A stretch of DNA of 64,000 nucleotides from Amblyornis subalaris. Its lineage: Eukaryota; Chordata; Aves; Passeriformes; Ptilonorhynchidae. The position numbers and the translations under genes are program-made. The notes below the pieces were generated by a model that worked only from the letters and a program-made list of their open reading frames with translations, had not been told where the DNA came from and did no database searches. Of this stretch, positions 9,861 to 22,090 are shown piece by piece. The stretch's first letter is position 1, and each line of letters starts with the position of its first letter. The stretch spans positions 3,853,616 to 3,917,615 of the forward strand of contig JACAXG010000070.1 of NCBI GenBank assembly GCA_018881555.1. The letters run 5' to 3'.

Positions 9861-12800
9861 GCACAGTTCTCCTTGCTTTCTGCTGTGAAGATGACTCCTT
9901 TCTGTGGTGAGGTCTCAGATACTGTCTCACCTGAGAGGGCATGGTTACATAGGGTCTGTCTAAGAGAATATCCCAGGATGCCTTAGGCTTTTTTGAATTT
10001 TCTACTTGGGGAGTGACTCTGTCTAGATTATAGCCACAAATCTGCTAGTGAAGGCAGATCAGTGATGGCTTTGGGGCTACCTGCCACTGACTGATGGATG
10101 CAGCCCCCTTCCTAGTGAAGGGGATATTGTGTCATGCTGTCCTGTTGTCTTGTGCAGTGTGTGCTTCCTTGGGCAGTAATGGATGGGAAGGTGGATTGCA
10201 GACATCTAACTTCCTGCCTTCTCTCCAGTTAATCTGTTCTTGTGACATGATTGGCAAAATTTCCCCAGACTTCAATGGGACTAGGAACAAGAATTTAGAG
10301 CATATTAAAATTTTTAAAATTTTTTTTAGAATGAATTGCATTTGAAACGTGAGTAGGAATTTAAGTGCAACCTTCTAAAACCACCTACAATTACCTTTGC
10401 CAGCTGAATGCACAAATACACTTCAAAAGCAGGATACCAACATGTTCTTAAATTCTTACTTTTATCTTGCTGTTGCACATTGCTGAATCAAATGCCCCAA
10501 GGTAGTTGACTTCACTTAGAAGCCTAATTCTCATCTCACCTCTCAGAATTCTTTTTCTGGGGCAGCCCCAGTACCCACATTTGGATCTTGCCTATGTAGT
10601 TTTTCTAACTGTGTGCCTACCCTGCTAGCAGTGGTGCTTCTCCTGATTTGGAGGGATGGCTGAACTAGCTCCAGGAAATCATAACATTCGGAGGACCTGC
10701 TGATACCTGTTGTCATTTCTTGACACAGGTATCTGCCTCTGAGTTAAGAATATGCAACTGTCCTCTGTTAAGTGTGTGCAAACAGCACCTAACACTTTCA
10801 TTTGTACCTACATAAAACTGTGTTCTGTTCCTTGGTGCTCATTAGCAGTGAAATTGATAACATCATCTGACTGTCCCAGCATGAACTGGGCTTCAGTGAT
10901 TGATTAAGCGCGGAGGAAAATTTAAGACATTAAATTAGTTGCAGAAGTGGTTTCTCGCTAGTGGACTGTGGAAGGTGGTACTGATTGCTATTGCACAGTG
11001 AGCCACAGGGGTCTTTGTCCTTTAGCTCTATAGAGGCTTAAACATATTGTGACATTTTGTTTCCTCCATGGCTCTGTAATGAAGAAGGATTAGGTTGTGG
11101 TCATGGAAAGGAGCAGCGTGTGAGTATGTGTCAAGAGATTTGTGTTGTGCCGTGGCTGTTTCGGTTGGACTCCCTGCTCATGTCGAGGTAAGCATCTTTG
11201 CCTCTGCTCTCCNTCTACAAAATGAAGCTAATGTGACTCTGCAGTTGCTTGGGGACATCAAGAGGCTCGATGTTAAAAGCTGATAATGACCACCAGCAAG
11301 TGAGCCTCTGGAGGGGGATTATACTAAACAGATTTTTCAGCTTAGTAGAAAAAACACACAACCCTTTCTGCTCCTCAAGAGAGGTAGGACTTGGGAGCTA
11401 ATGCCTCAGGGTTATGGGGACTTTGGAGTGTCTAAGAAATGCAGAGCCGTGCTGGAAGGCTCTCCACCTTTGCACACCTAGAAGTGAAGAGTGCTTGGAA
11501 GCCCAGGAACTGCAGAGTGCAGGCACATCTGTAAGGCTTTGAGAGGAAGGAAGGTGACTGACTTTTGCATCAAGAGTTTACAGAAAGGGCTGGCCTGGGA
11601 TTTCTCCGAGGGAGAGAGCAGCCTGCTTTGTGTTTCTCTTGAATTTAGTGGAAGGACATTCCCATTTCCTCTTAGCATAACCTTGCTCAAGGTTACAAAA
11701 TTTAATTTTCTCAAGTTGATTGACTTGCTGAAACAGGTCTCCAAACCCCAACCACTTGCAATCTTTCCTTTCACAAAGGCCATGCTGGTATTTGTTAAGT
11801 GCATCTTGGATCCTTGTTCGGGCAGTACTGTATAAAACCAGAGACTGTTCCTGTGCAGAAGCTGAGGGAATGGCTGACATCAATAATTGAAGCATTTAAA
11901 ATTAACCACTAAGATTAAATGTTGTATTAGTGATTCAGGGTTCCCTGTCTAATAACGAAATGAAACAGAAAAGAAAATACCCAGAGACTACTCTATTCTT
12001 TTCAGGATAAATAAGGAACTTCTGTTGTGGAGTTTTTCATTGGTGTCAGCTTTTGATGGAGTACTGTTAGCTTGAGTGGGCAAGGATCCCCCCAACCTCC
12101 CCTGTGCTGTGCAACCATCTGAGCAGTGGTGCTAAGCATAGTATTTGCACCATGCTTTAGTACCTGGAAGCCTGTTGTGGCAATGAGTTTGACTTCCCTC
12201 TTCACTTCCCGTGGTCTCTCATCAGTGCTGGTATTACTTTCAAGGCTTGATTCTGCTTTGCCTGTAGCATCTGCAGCACTTGTCAGCCATGTGCACACAA
12301 AGCAGGGGACTGGGTCCTCTGGATCTGAAGCTTTTTGGACAATTTGAAGTGCTTGTGCTCTTTGCAACTACGATTCATTTTGTTTCCCTCTGGAAAAACT
12401 CAACAGGGTAAGATAGCATCTTGTAGCATTCTTTTCATGTTTCCTTGGCGATGTCCCTGTCATCTTGTCCAAATGAATAACAAAGCCACATCTGCAATTT
12501 TGTCTTGAGAGGTAATAAAAGTGAGCTCCGGCTGCCTTTGTTCTGGTGTATATAAATTGTTAGCCCTATCGTATGCTCCAAAACCAGAATTTGTTTTCTG
12601 TTTTCTGGCTATTGGTGGTGCTGATGTACGGGAGAAGTGCTGTAGTCTGCATTTTGCAAGCAATGTTGACAGTGTGGAGCAGAAACTAATACAAATATGG
12701 CTATTAAAGTATATAATAAATTAGGCAATGCTGACATGGATGTGATAAGATACAAATAGGTAACATGGAGTTGTGCTTACTAGGGCAGTTTCTCCAGAGG

Positions 12801-13231
12801 CATAATCAAGTAGTGATTCTTATGTACTTTCACTCACCTTCCCTTCCTCCTGCATAATTTTCTGTCTTTTCTCCAACTTGATTTTTGTGCATGCTTCTTC
12901 CTGCCATGTCAGTCTTGAAGTCTGAAGACCAGCTTTTTGAAGGGGGATTATTTCTTTAGAGAGAAGGCCTAACAGTAGAAATTGGGCATAACTTATTGTT
13001 TTCTGAAGCAAATGGCACAGACCCAAAGGAACCATACTGACTTACACATGCCAAGGACATACTGCTCAAAATCCCATCTCCAGTTTTTGAGCAGACAGGC
13101 TAGTTCTGCAGACATTTCTTCCTTGGGGGACATTTGACATGAGGCGTGTTAGTGGGATGTGAGATTGTGGCAACTGAAACCTGAGTGTTAATTTTGAATG
13201 ACCTTTTGAAGCATGTGCTTTTTTTCCATTT
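9861..13231. other. Unique non-coding sequence
   Basis: No named repeat or gene is seen. Between 11478 and 11895 one plus and two minus frames are open together for about 105-114 codons, and a minus frame at 12002-12367 is open for 121. None of the peptides resembles a known family. An N sits at 11213. Confidence 0.55.
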
Positions 13232-13260
13232 GGGAAGGGAGATGGGACAGAGGGCTAGGG
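13232..13260 (+). other. G-quadruplex motif
   Basis: Five runs of GGG are separated by loops of 2, 4, 5 and 3 bases, meeting the usual G3+N1-7 rule with one spare run. The surroundings (13.23-13.33 kb) are GC-richer than average. Folding is inferred from the pattern only. Confidence 0.6.
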
Positions 13261-15089
13261 TGAGGCTGTCTTACATCCAGCCCACCCCTGCCAGCTTGCA
13301 GCTGCCATGTGCTCGGAAGGAAGCACTGTAACCCTTGGGGCTATGAGAAAAAAGCAGTGTCGTGCTTCAGTTTGATTGCTGTTTCCCGATTTCATAAGGC
13401 TCCTATCATTTATTGTTTGGTGTGAGAGTTAGGGTTTTAGTGGAGTGAAGGTCACCCTTCTGTGACTTTGGCTTTGCTACCTAATTGTAAGTGACACCCC
13501 CTTCCCCCAGCTCGCTTTTAAATTAAAAAAGAAAGGTTACAATTTCGAGCCTGAGAATTTTTTTTTAATGAAGAGAAGTCATGTCTTTCCTCTAAGGAAA
13601 CACCTGGAAAATTAACATTTTATGGTATGCCAAATTAGTTCCTTTGAAACTGTGAGGTGAGAAAGGTTGTTAAGTCAGAGACTCACAGAGGATTTATTCA
13701 ACTCAATGAAATACCTGCCAGCACCAACCTATTGCCTCTTCAAGTAGCTCTGAAGACAAGATCAACATTTTGCTTGTATCGATCATTTCTCCCCACTCAC
13801 AAGACTTATTCAGGACTGATTTTAAAACCCTGAATACTAGCAGTAAAATAAAGCCTTGGAAGGTTTGAACAAACTACTAGTGAAAGAAAAATTCAGAACT
13901 GCATGTGAAGATTCTGAGGCCAAATTTAGCCTTGATGTTACTATTCTGGAATTTTGTTCCCAGTTAATATGATCTTGTGTGTATCTGTATCATTTGCGTA
14001 TGGTTTTTTTTACATGTAGTCTTTTCTAAATAAGAGAAACCTATTCACTAAATAGTTACACCAGCTTGGCTGTAAGGAACGTTTGGAACCAGGAAATAAT
14101 TTAAAATTCTGGGTCATTCATGTTGGTAAAATCCATCCAGGAGGTCAGCAGCCCATCTGTTTTTTACGCATAGCTCTTACCCAGGAACCACAAATGGGAA
14201 ATAAATAAAAAAGAGGTAGCTTTTTCAGTTGTCTTGTATCAAGCTCCCTGAACATCATCTTGACTAATTACAGTAGATATGTAACAAAAATACAAGCTAC
14301 TCTTGGGAGTTTTTGTATTCTAAGGAGGGAGATGGGAGAGAAGCTGGAGTAAGATGCCAAAACTTTTTCTACTGAGCTACCATCACCTCGGTCACTCTTT
14401 GTCTGATTTATGATTTAAATAAATAAATAAAGTGGAACATTCTTGACAAGAACTATAGTTTGTATTAAACAGATCAGTAGGCAAGGCAGCTGCCTAGGAA
14501 CGAAGTTCGATTAATGACTCTGTATGAGGATTTGCCACACTCTGGTCTTCAACTGCTATTATAATTTCACATATTTTAAAAGATAAGATGCTGTGCTGAT
14601 TAAGTTCATTCTGCTTCATTTTTTACCTGTTAAGAAAAACCTTGCATGCTGAGTAAGAAAATGGATTGTTCAATAAGCATGCCATCTTTCAGTGCCCTTA
14701 TACTTTAGCGAGGCATTGGAGCTACTAAATGCTCGACAGTGATGGGGCCCATCAGCTTCTGTGTTGCCTGATTTGGAAGATTTATATTCAGTCATTTGAA
14801 ATCCCGCAGTGATGAAACTTACTATGCAGGTTGTCAGGCTAAATGTGTGACCTTTTTTTAATATAAAATGTTTCTGATCTGTTAAGCTGGTTCTGGACTT
14901 ATAAAGTGATAAATGACTGCTAATTTTTTAAACTTCGATTTATTTAAATGCTGAGCCTAAGCCTGGAATCAGCTTAATGCTTAAAGTTAACGTGTACAAA
15001 TGGTTATTTTGGCTTCTGAAGATACCGTGCCAGATCATTTGGCCAGATAAGACTCCTAGCTATCGAATAAAGCAATCTGACTTTCCACA
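13261..15089. other. Unique AT-rich non-coding sequence
   Basis: It holds a short (AAAT)n run at about 14417-14431 and T runs near 13559. No gene or transposon is recognised. Confidence 0.6.
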
Positions 15090-15350
15090 TCTGTGCAGTA
15101 TCACAGACTTGAGCAAGAGCTAGGTGGGTGTCTCGAGCAGCACAAGCCTGGTGTGGTTGTGAGGGGCAAGGATGTGGGGCACAGAGCTGTGGGATGGCTG
15201 CAAGCAGAGCCCAGGCCCTGCTGGGGTACCTGGGGCTACCTCACCGCACAGCAGCAATTCCAACTTCACATTCCCATCTCTGGCAGCGGGCACTGCAAGG
15301 GAGAAAGCAGCCTCCCTGGGGAGCTTTTTGAACAGCTGTCTGGTTTACAC
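15090..15350. other. GC-richer island of unknown origin
   Basis: About 260 bases are clearly richer in G and C than the flanks, with stretches such as ctgggg, cagcag and gcagcctccctgg. All three plus frames stay open for 62-93 codons, which follows from few TA-rich stop codons. There is no recognisable protein and only a few CpGs, so it is not a CpG-island promoter. It may be an unrecognised repeat or an old exon. Confidence 0.5.
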
Positions 15351-18300
15351 AGGATCTTAACCAGTGTATTGTAAATGTCAGCTAAGGCATGTGGTAAAAT
15401 GTTGCTGGGGAAGAGTACTTTTTAGGACCTCTCCCTCAAATGGAGCCTGGTACTAATGAAACATTTGCATGTGCTGTATATAAGTGTGGTGCTTGGCTTT
15501 TGGAGTTAGTCCTGGGTCTCTCAGAAATGCTGGAGAAAGACCATGGGGTTTGTCACCTTTTAGGGTAGTGACTGGGTCTTCTCAGAGTCCTGGGGCTATT
15601 TTATCACTGTAACAAGTGATGTTTGTTAGAGAGCAAACAGCACCTAAATTCACAGGGACTTCCCGTGGATGGCTTCTTGTCACTTTTGGTATCAGACACT
15701 CAACAGAATCCTCAGCCCTGAGTTTTGGACCTGGCCTTCCCATGGGGTACAGTGTGCCTGTAGGGGTTAAACTGCAAAGGAACATGTGCATAAATCATTC
15801 CTTTTTTTCATTAAAGGCAATTTAGTAGTCTAAAATTGCCATGAGGAGAAAAATTTCTATGTTCATATTATAGAATTTCATGGAATTCTTGTTTTTATTG
15901 TAGGGGGAGGGGAAAGCTTGTAACATTTGCAATGTGACATAAATGTCAGCTTTCTTCTAATGAAGTCCTACAGGTTGATTGCTTTCCGCTTTTGAAATCA
16001 TGACAGAAATAAGCCTGAGGAAAAAGGATAGTGTGTCTTGTCCCTATCTATACTGTCTCAAAGCCACCCACAGAGAAAATTTTAGAAAGTATCTCTTGAT
16101 TGTGAAAGATGGATGAGCCCATGGCAAGAGCTTAGCTACCAGATTTCAAATTTAGTGTCAATTTTTGCTTCTGGGTTTGAGCTGTTTACAGCAGGTTTTA
16201 GCTTGAAGTGCAAAATTGTGGTTGTAGGGAAATATGGCGTTTTTGCTGCTGAAAAGAAATAAATAAGAAGGTATGTGAAATACATGTACTCTTCTCATTG
16301 CCTAAGCAAGTCAACAGAAAAGTCCAGTTGCTGTATATCCGAACATCAGGACTCTTAGTACAGTCTGAATGCCAACAGGTTTTTAGGGGAAGATGTGTTC
16401 TGTGGTATTTTAACTTCAGCAGAAGATTGGAAGCAAGCTCCAAGCCTTGCTACCCTATCCTGCGTATTTTTATTCAAACTGGAGAAGCTAATCTATTTGA
16501 ATCTCAATACCTCCCTCTCAGCTCTGCTATTTGAGTCATTTATATGCATCCTCTAATGGTGAAAATATATTCTTGGTGGAGGGAAATTTTTTTTTGGTGT
16601 TTCTAGATAATTTCAATTTTTAAAAATCATTGGATTACTATGTGCTTATCTTACTCTATTGCCATAGAAAATACCTACAGTGCCTGCAATCTGTGCAAAA
16701 TGCTCTAATATATCACCAATGACATTTTAATTTTTAAGACTGAATATTATTCCTAACTCCAAATTGATGACTACTTAGTGTGTGACAGCATTCCACCCTC
16801 TGGTTTTTCTGTAAGTTATTGTAGGACTGATACAACTGTCAGAAATGTGGTCTATAGTCTTGCTCTTTCAAAATAAAGATGCACAAGTAAAAAATCACAA
16901 CAGAAATAAGTCTTGTCTGCAGAGAGTGGTACTCTGATCAGGCTGAAAATCATATAAGATGTGGCTTTATTACATTAGGGAGAAATCTGGACTCTTGATT
17001 CCACTCTTGTGGTACTTCAGCTCCACCTATAAGGAGTAGAGGAGTCCTTCTCAAGACAAGCCTAGTGGTTCATCCCATGAAATCCTGTTTCTGCTACTGA
17101 TCAGTACTTCATGATCCAGTGAAAGTTTCGAGCTATGTAGAGTGATGGCTGACTGGTGTAATGGGAAGGACAGTGGTTTTCACTTCCTGTGTTGTTAGTG
17201 ATTAATTCATCCTCTGGGTTTGGACTGACTTGAGTAAGTAGGGATGTTGGGATTTCAAGTCTTCTTATGAATAGGTGACTTTTTAAATTCAGTGTTTCTG
17301 AAAATTGATGTTCTATAGGAGTAAAGAGAGGAAGGGAAAATGACTGTCTATGGAGGCACATTTCATCCAGAAATCTGTGGCATCTGTGAAGGCTAAACTT
17401 CATAAGAAGCAGCTAAGTCAGCTCCTTTGTAGTGTACTCCCTTCCCTGTATTTGCTATCTCTCAGTTTTGAGAAATCATGTCACAGTTGCGTGCTTTAGT
17501 CCCTACTGTAAGCACTCTGTAAGTTTTCCTGAGTGCCTGAGTGTTGTGTGAATGACCAAGCCACACATTCTCTCTCCGTGGGGTATATTTCTAGTGCAGT
17601 GTTCAGGGAAAGAAGGTGCAATTAGAACTAACCCATTAACTGTAATAGCTCTTTATGTACTGCACTGACTGCAGACCCCTGCGAGGGTCAAGGCATCCCC
17701 AATTAGCCTACATCTGTCCAGGAACAAGGTTCTCTTTGATCTCTCTAAGTCTAATCTAATTTTATTTGTAAGTAAAGTTGGGCAACACAGTCTAAAAGAG
17801 ATAAATGGAAACTCTGCAAAGTGGCCCTGAATGGTATTTTAATTGTTGGAGGATATGTTTTTGTTTATACTGCATTTTCTGCTGTAAAGTGACTTAAGCC
17901 TTGTCAGCCAAGCTCGCATAACTCAAGACCTGTTGGCTCTAACTAACAATTCTTTCAGGTAATAAAAGGAACGTGTTCTGAAAGCGTGTATGTGCTTTGA
18001 CCTGGGGACAGGCATTTTTATAGGGTAATATCACAGTCTTTTATTCATGTCCATTCTAGTAAGGATGTTGCTGGAATAAAATGAAGGCTGCTTCAGACTG
18101 AGCTGGAAAAATCGCCATGGATTCTGGTGAAGATAGTAGGGAAATGCAGCATGCCTTAGTCTTGGTCACTTGGCAGTCAGGTGGTTTTTTCCTCTTCTAG
18201 AGGAAGTTTTGCATTATCAAAATCATGGGGCATCTAAAGAATATTATTTAAAGATTACCTGCGGAGATAGTTTTCCTTTCCTTCTGTTTTTCTCTGAGCA

Positions 18301-20400
18301 TAAGCCATCTGAAGTTATTGTAGTATGTCTGTTAGGGATTTTATACTTCTTGGATACATCGAGGGCAAACTGTTCAACAGGGCTTAAAAAGCAGTAAAAC
18401 AAAGCAAATACATCAAAAATTGTCATCAGTAGGGACTTACATAAAAGTAAATTCACTTTTTCTGCAGCTCTCTTGCAAGAGACTGTAGAGGAAGAACTAT
18501 CAAGCATGAAGAAATGAAGAAATAGGTCAAAAATAGTTCTTTTAAATCTTTACTGAGTAAGAAAATGCATGCACAGCCATATTATGTCACAACCCTTCTG
18601 AAATAATTTCTGTTGATGAAAACTCTACCTCTCTAATCAAACAGAATTTTGAAGCATATAATAAAGAACTGGGTGACATAGTTTGCTTTTAAGACATCGA
18701 AAGGATAAGGCATTCTTTATCCCATATTTGCCTGCTGTGAAGCTTATACAACATTTCCCTGCAGAATTTGATAAAGCATGGTTGAACCAGAGGAGTCATC
18801 AGATAAGTTGTTCCTACGATCTATCTGAAATGCAGATTGCCCTCTTGAAAGTAGTTCTTGCTTTCAACTTACAAAAAGAAGTAGTTATGCAACACCTTCA
18901 AGTGCATTGGGAAAAGGAGTTTTAACTTTTTTTCATTGTATATTTGAATATTATAACTTGGTATTTTTCAGTGGTGTTGCTAAAAAGTACAAATATGAGA
19001 GACAATCCTACTCCCACTGAGTTGAAGCTGAATTTTTTTCCATTTGAGTAGTGAAGTAGCACTACTACAGCTGTGGCAGAACAGGCAGCAGGTTCAAACA
19101 GCCTGGAACCACACAAACCAGAAATGAAATGCAAATTAGGCAGTGCTTGAAACAACCTTACAGTATCTTTTTTATATATTCCTGGCAGGTCTATTTTTCG
19201 TGGAATGGTAATAGTCCCAATGGAGTCTTCTCTAAAGCTCTGGTCCTTCAAAAGAAAAAGCTAGGAATGTCTTAAGAGAGAGGGAGAGCAACCCTGCTGA
19301 GCTAAAACTTGCTGGTGTCCCATTGCATCAGATCTTGTTCCTGTGTGGTCTTTTTCCTATCAATGAGCCTCTGTGGGTTTTTTTATTGTTGTTCTGTACA
19401 ACAAAATAGACTGTAGGGAGTGGTTTCTCTCTGACCTTTATTGAGAGCTATGCATATGAATTCCTGTATTTTTCTGCCTAATGTTATTATCCTCCCTCCA
19501 CTGACTGGAATTGTGAACACAGTGAGACTATATGAAGGAATAGGGTAATAGGACAAATATAGTCCTGGATTAGTTTCACTCACTTTTTTCTTTTTCCGTC
19601 CTCTTTACTCATTTTATCCACTTTGGCTGGTATTATAGTCATGTCTCCCACTCCAAAGCCTTCATTTCAGTTAACAGCCTTTTCACTGTTACCATAGAGT
19701 CCCATTACCTTTGTTTCTGTTTACTGTGTGAATAGATGTCCATCATTACATTGTCCATCATGACATGCATCAGCAGCACAATAAATTGTCTAGGGAACTA
19801 CTCAGCTTCTAAGAAGAAATGTGCTGTGGCTGCTAATGCCTCCAAGGAAAAAGAATTTTATCTGGGATGGAAACTTTAGTGAAGGACGCTGCAACCAGTA
19901 CAGTGCATTTGGGAAATACAAAGCCTGCGAGGGACAAGGAAAACAAGAGTAATGGGAATCTTTGGTTTCCCTCTTGTTGACTGGGTGAAGGTGATAGGAT
20001 GTGATAAAGAAACCAAGTGTTGATGAGCTCATCAATGGCTGGTTCATGTAGCAATTGATCAGCAGGCCTGCAAGGGGTGCAGGTACACTTGGCTTTGTGC
20101 CAAGCGATGTGTAGGCCCCGAATCCTACAAACTCTGGTATGAGGACTATAATATACTTTGGTTCAACATCCTTGTTAGGGCAAGGGAAGCCAAAAATTCA
20201 TCATGGCTGTCCCCAATGGGGAGAAGGGGAATTATGTAAAAAGGAGGGAGTGTGTTATCCACAAGCTGACATGAACACTATTTGAGGACACTGCACCTGT
20301 TAGAAGAGTTTGCAGGAAGTCCTGATGATTTCTTTTGCCCCAAACAGAGATTGCCAGAAGTAAGAAGAATCTGCCAAGAATCTGAAGTTATGTTTGAAGA
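15351..20400. other. Unique AT-rich non-coding sequence
   Basis: Five kilobases without a feature I can name. There are short T and A runs, stray AATAAA words, and open frames up to 109 codons (minus, 18922-19251) with no family resemblance. Confidence 0.6.
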
Positions 20401-20468
20401 AAGAGAAACAAAGAAACAAAAAAAAAAACCCAACCCCCCCAAACAAACAACAATAACAACAACAACAA
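20401..20468. repeat. A/C-rich low-complexity tract
   Basis: The run goes from agaaacaaag through a stretch of As and Cs into (aac)n/(aaca)n units. It could be the decayed A-tail of a plus-strand retroposon, but the 400 bases upstream show no element body that I recognise. Confidence 0.85.
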
Positions 20469-20899
20469 GTCCTACTCTGGTAGGTTATATATAAAGCCCA
20501 GGAACGTAGTCAAATTTTTGAGTTGGTCCTATCAACTACCGAAAGGAATCCAAAATTTTATAGTAACTGTTACATGTTTCTTCAAATGCTTCAGGAGCAT
20601 GAAACCTGCTTGAATATGTGCAGGAGTGATAGGTGATTGAGGTATAATGGGGATACTCCAACTTTTTAAGGCCAATGAAAGGAAATTTCATTAATTCTGT
20701 GAATTTTTGTTCTCTATGGAATAACCTGGGGAAATTTTCCATGCCACAACCCTTCCTGTGGGGTACCCTTGAGAAAGTCTTTCTGAAACTGAAGTGACAG
20801 TAGAAGGTTATAGAAGAAATAGTCAAAATGAACAATAACAAATCACCATGACTAGATTGTGCTCATCCAAAAGCTTCAGAGAAACGGCAACTTGACCTC
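20469..20899. other. Non-coding sequence upstream of the old CR1
   Basis: No feature is clear. It may contain more of the old CR1 that begins by about 20900, since the 5' edge of that element cannot be placed by eye. Confidence 0.45.
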
Positions 20900-22090
20900 T
20901 GGCTTAGAGCTGCCTTTATGCCCAAGAAGGGTGAGGTGATAAATATGATGCCCAACTTCAAGAGGTTTTCAGGGTGCTTTGAGGAATTCTAGGCCTGTAA
21001 ATCTGACATGAGTACTTGGTACAGCATAGAAACTATAATAAAAAGAAGAATGAGAGGATATCTGGGTAAGTATTGTGTGCTTGGTAAGAGTTAAGTTGCA
21101 TCTGCCTTGCAAATGTCTTGCTGTTCTCTGTAGGAGTCAACAAGCTTGTAGATAAAGATGATGTGTGGTATAGCCTACTTTGTCGGCTACTACTATAGCC
21201 TATACTAAGAGACCTTAGTAAAAACCAGCTTCCTCATTAGAGGATTTTAGGAAAGCTAAGCAGTTATGACACCAGAAGGACAGTTCTGGTATGGATAGAC
21301 AATTTGGCTAAAAGTTGGAAAACAAGGTCAATGGTCAGTTCTTGAAGTGGAAGGAGATCACAGAGGAACGTGTGGTGGGACCTGTGTGCTCTTGGCTCTG
21401 CTCACAAATGGCTTGGACAGAAGCTGCTGGGGATACCACATTATCATAGTAGACGGGTGATAAAGTGATCCATGTGGGGAACAAACAATCCTGTTTGCAT
21501 AAAAGATTAGCAAGCCGAGCTCATACTAGGGAATTGGGGTATCTGAAGTGAGAACTGGGACTTTAGTGGATAAATCTGTGAAAATGTCAATTTACTCACT
21601 AGTGGTTAAAAATGCAAAACAAGTGTTGGGGTTTATAAGGAAAGGAATACAGAACAGAACATGACATTGTGTGTAAATATGTGGTTTGCCTGCCTTTGAA
21701 TAATGTGTGGAGGTCTGATCTCTGTATTTAAAAATAAGATAATAGAGATGGAAAGTTTGGAGAAGGACAGCAAAGATGATCAAAGGCACAAAAAGTCTTT
21801 TGTAGGAGGCTGTGACTGAGCTGGGACTCAGTTTGGAAAGAGACAGCTGAGTAGTCTCTGATAAAGAGGCGTTTAGAGGGTTGAATATTCACTGTGTGTT
21901 CCAATTTAAGAACCGCTGAGCATCAGATGAAGCTAATAGGAGAAAGGCTTAAAGACAAAAAAATAAAAAGTGGAATCTTCATGCAGAGGGCATTGGATTT
22001 GGAACTTTTTGTTAAAGGGTGTTCTGAACACATTCATGCTAGTTTGTGGAAATTGGATAAATTGGTGTTGGGAGTTACTAACTACGCAGA
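20900..22090 (+). mobile_element. Ancient, heavily decayed CR1 LINE (RT domain through 3' part)
   Basis: No frame is open for long, but short blocks match an old CR1 ORF2 in the right order on the plus strand. They are a CPKKG/VYKKG-like start (about 20930); the NYRPV-like block with agaaactataataaaaag (about 20985-21070, the IETIIK block); gtcaacaagcttgtagat (about 21137, VNKLVDK); aatggtcagttcttgaagtgg (about 21330, NGQFSEW); gggacctgtg (about 21378, GPVL); the GVLIDKSVK- and VLGFIRKGI-like blocks (about 21545-21650); a YNVWRSD-like remnant of the HLEYC block (about 21700); aaggacagcaaagatgat (about 21765, RATKMI); and atcagatgaagctaatagg (about 21920) in the 3' part. Divergence, stops and indels are much heavier than in the other copies, so this is an older lineage. 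It encodes nothing usable today. Confidence 0.82.

Noticed and set aside
9386..9986. Plus-strand frames of 100 and 70 codons
   Set aside because: They are antisense to the CR1 that reads on the minus strand.
12002..12367. 121-codon minus-strand frame
   Set aside because: No known domain, and no supported splice sites or promoter around it.
14495..14530. tRNA-like gttcgatta B box
   Set aside because: No cloverleaf can be drawn around it and no A box precedes it at the right distance.
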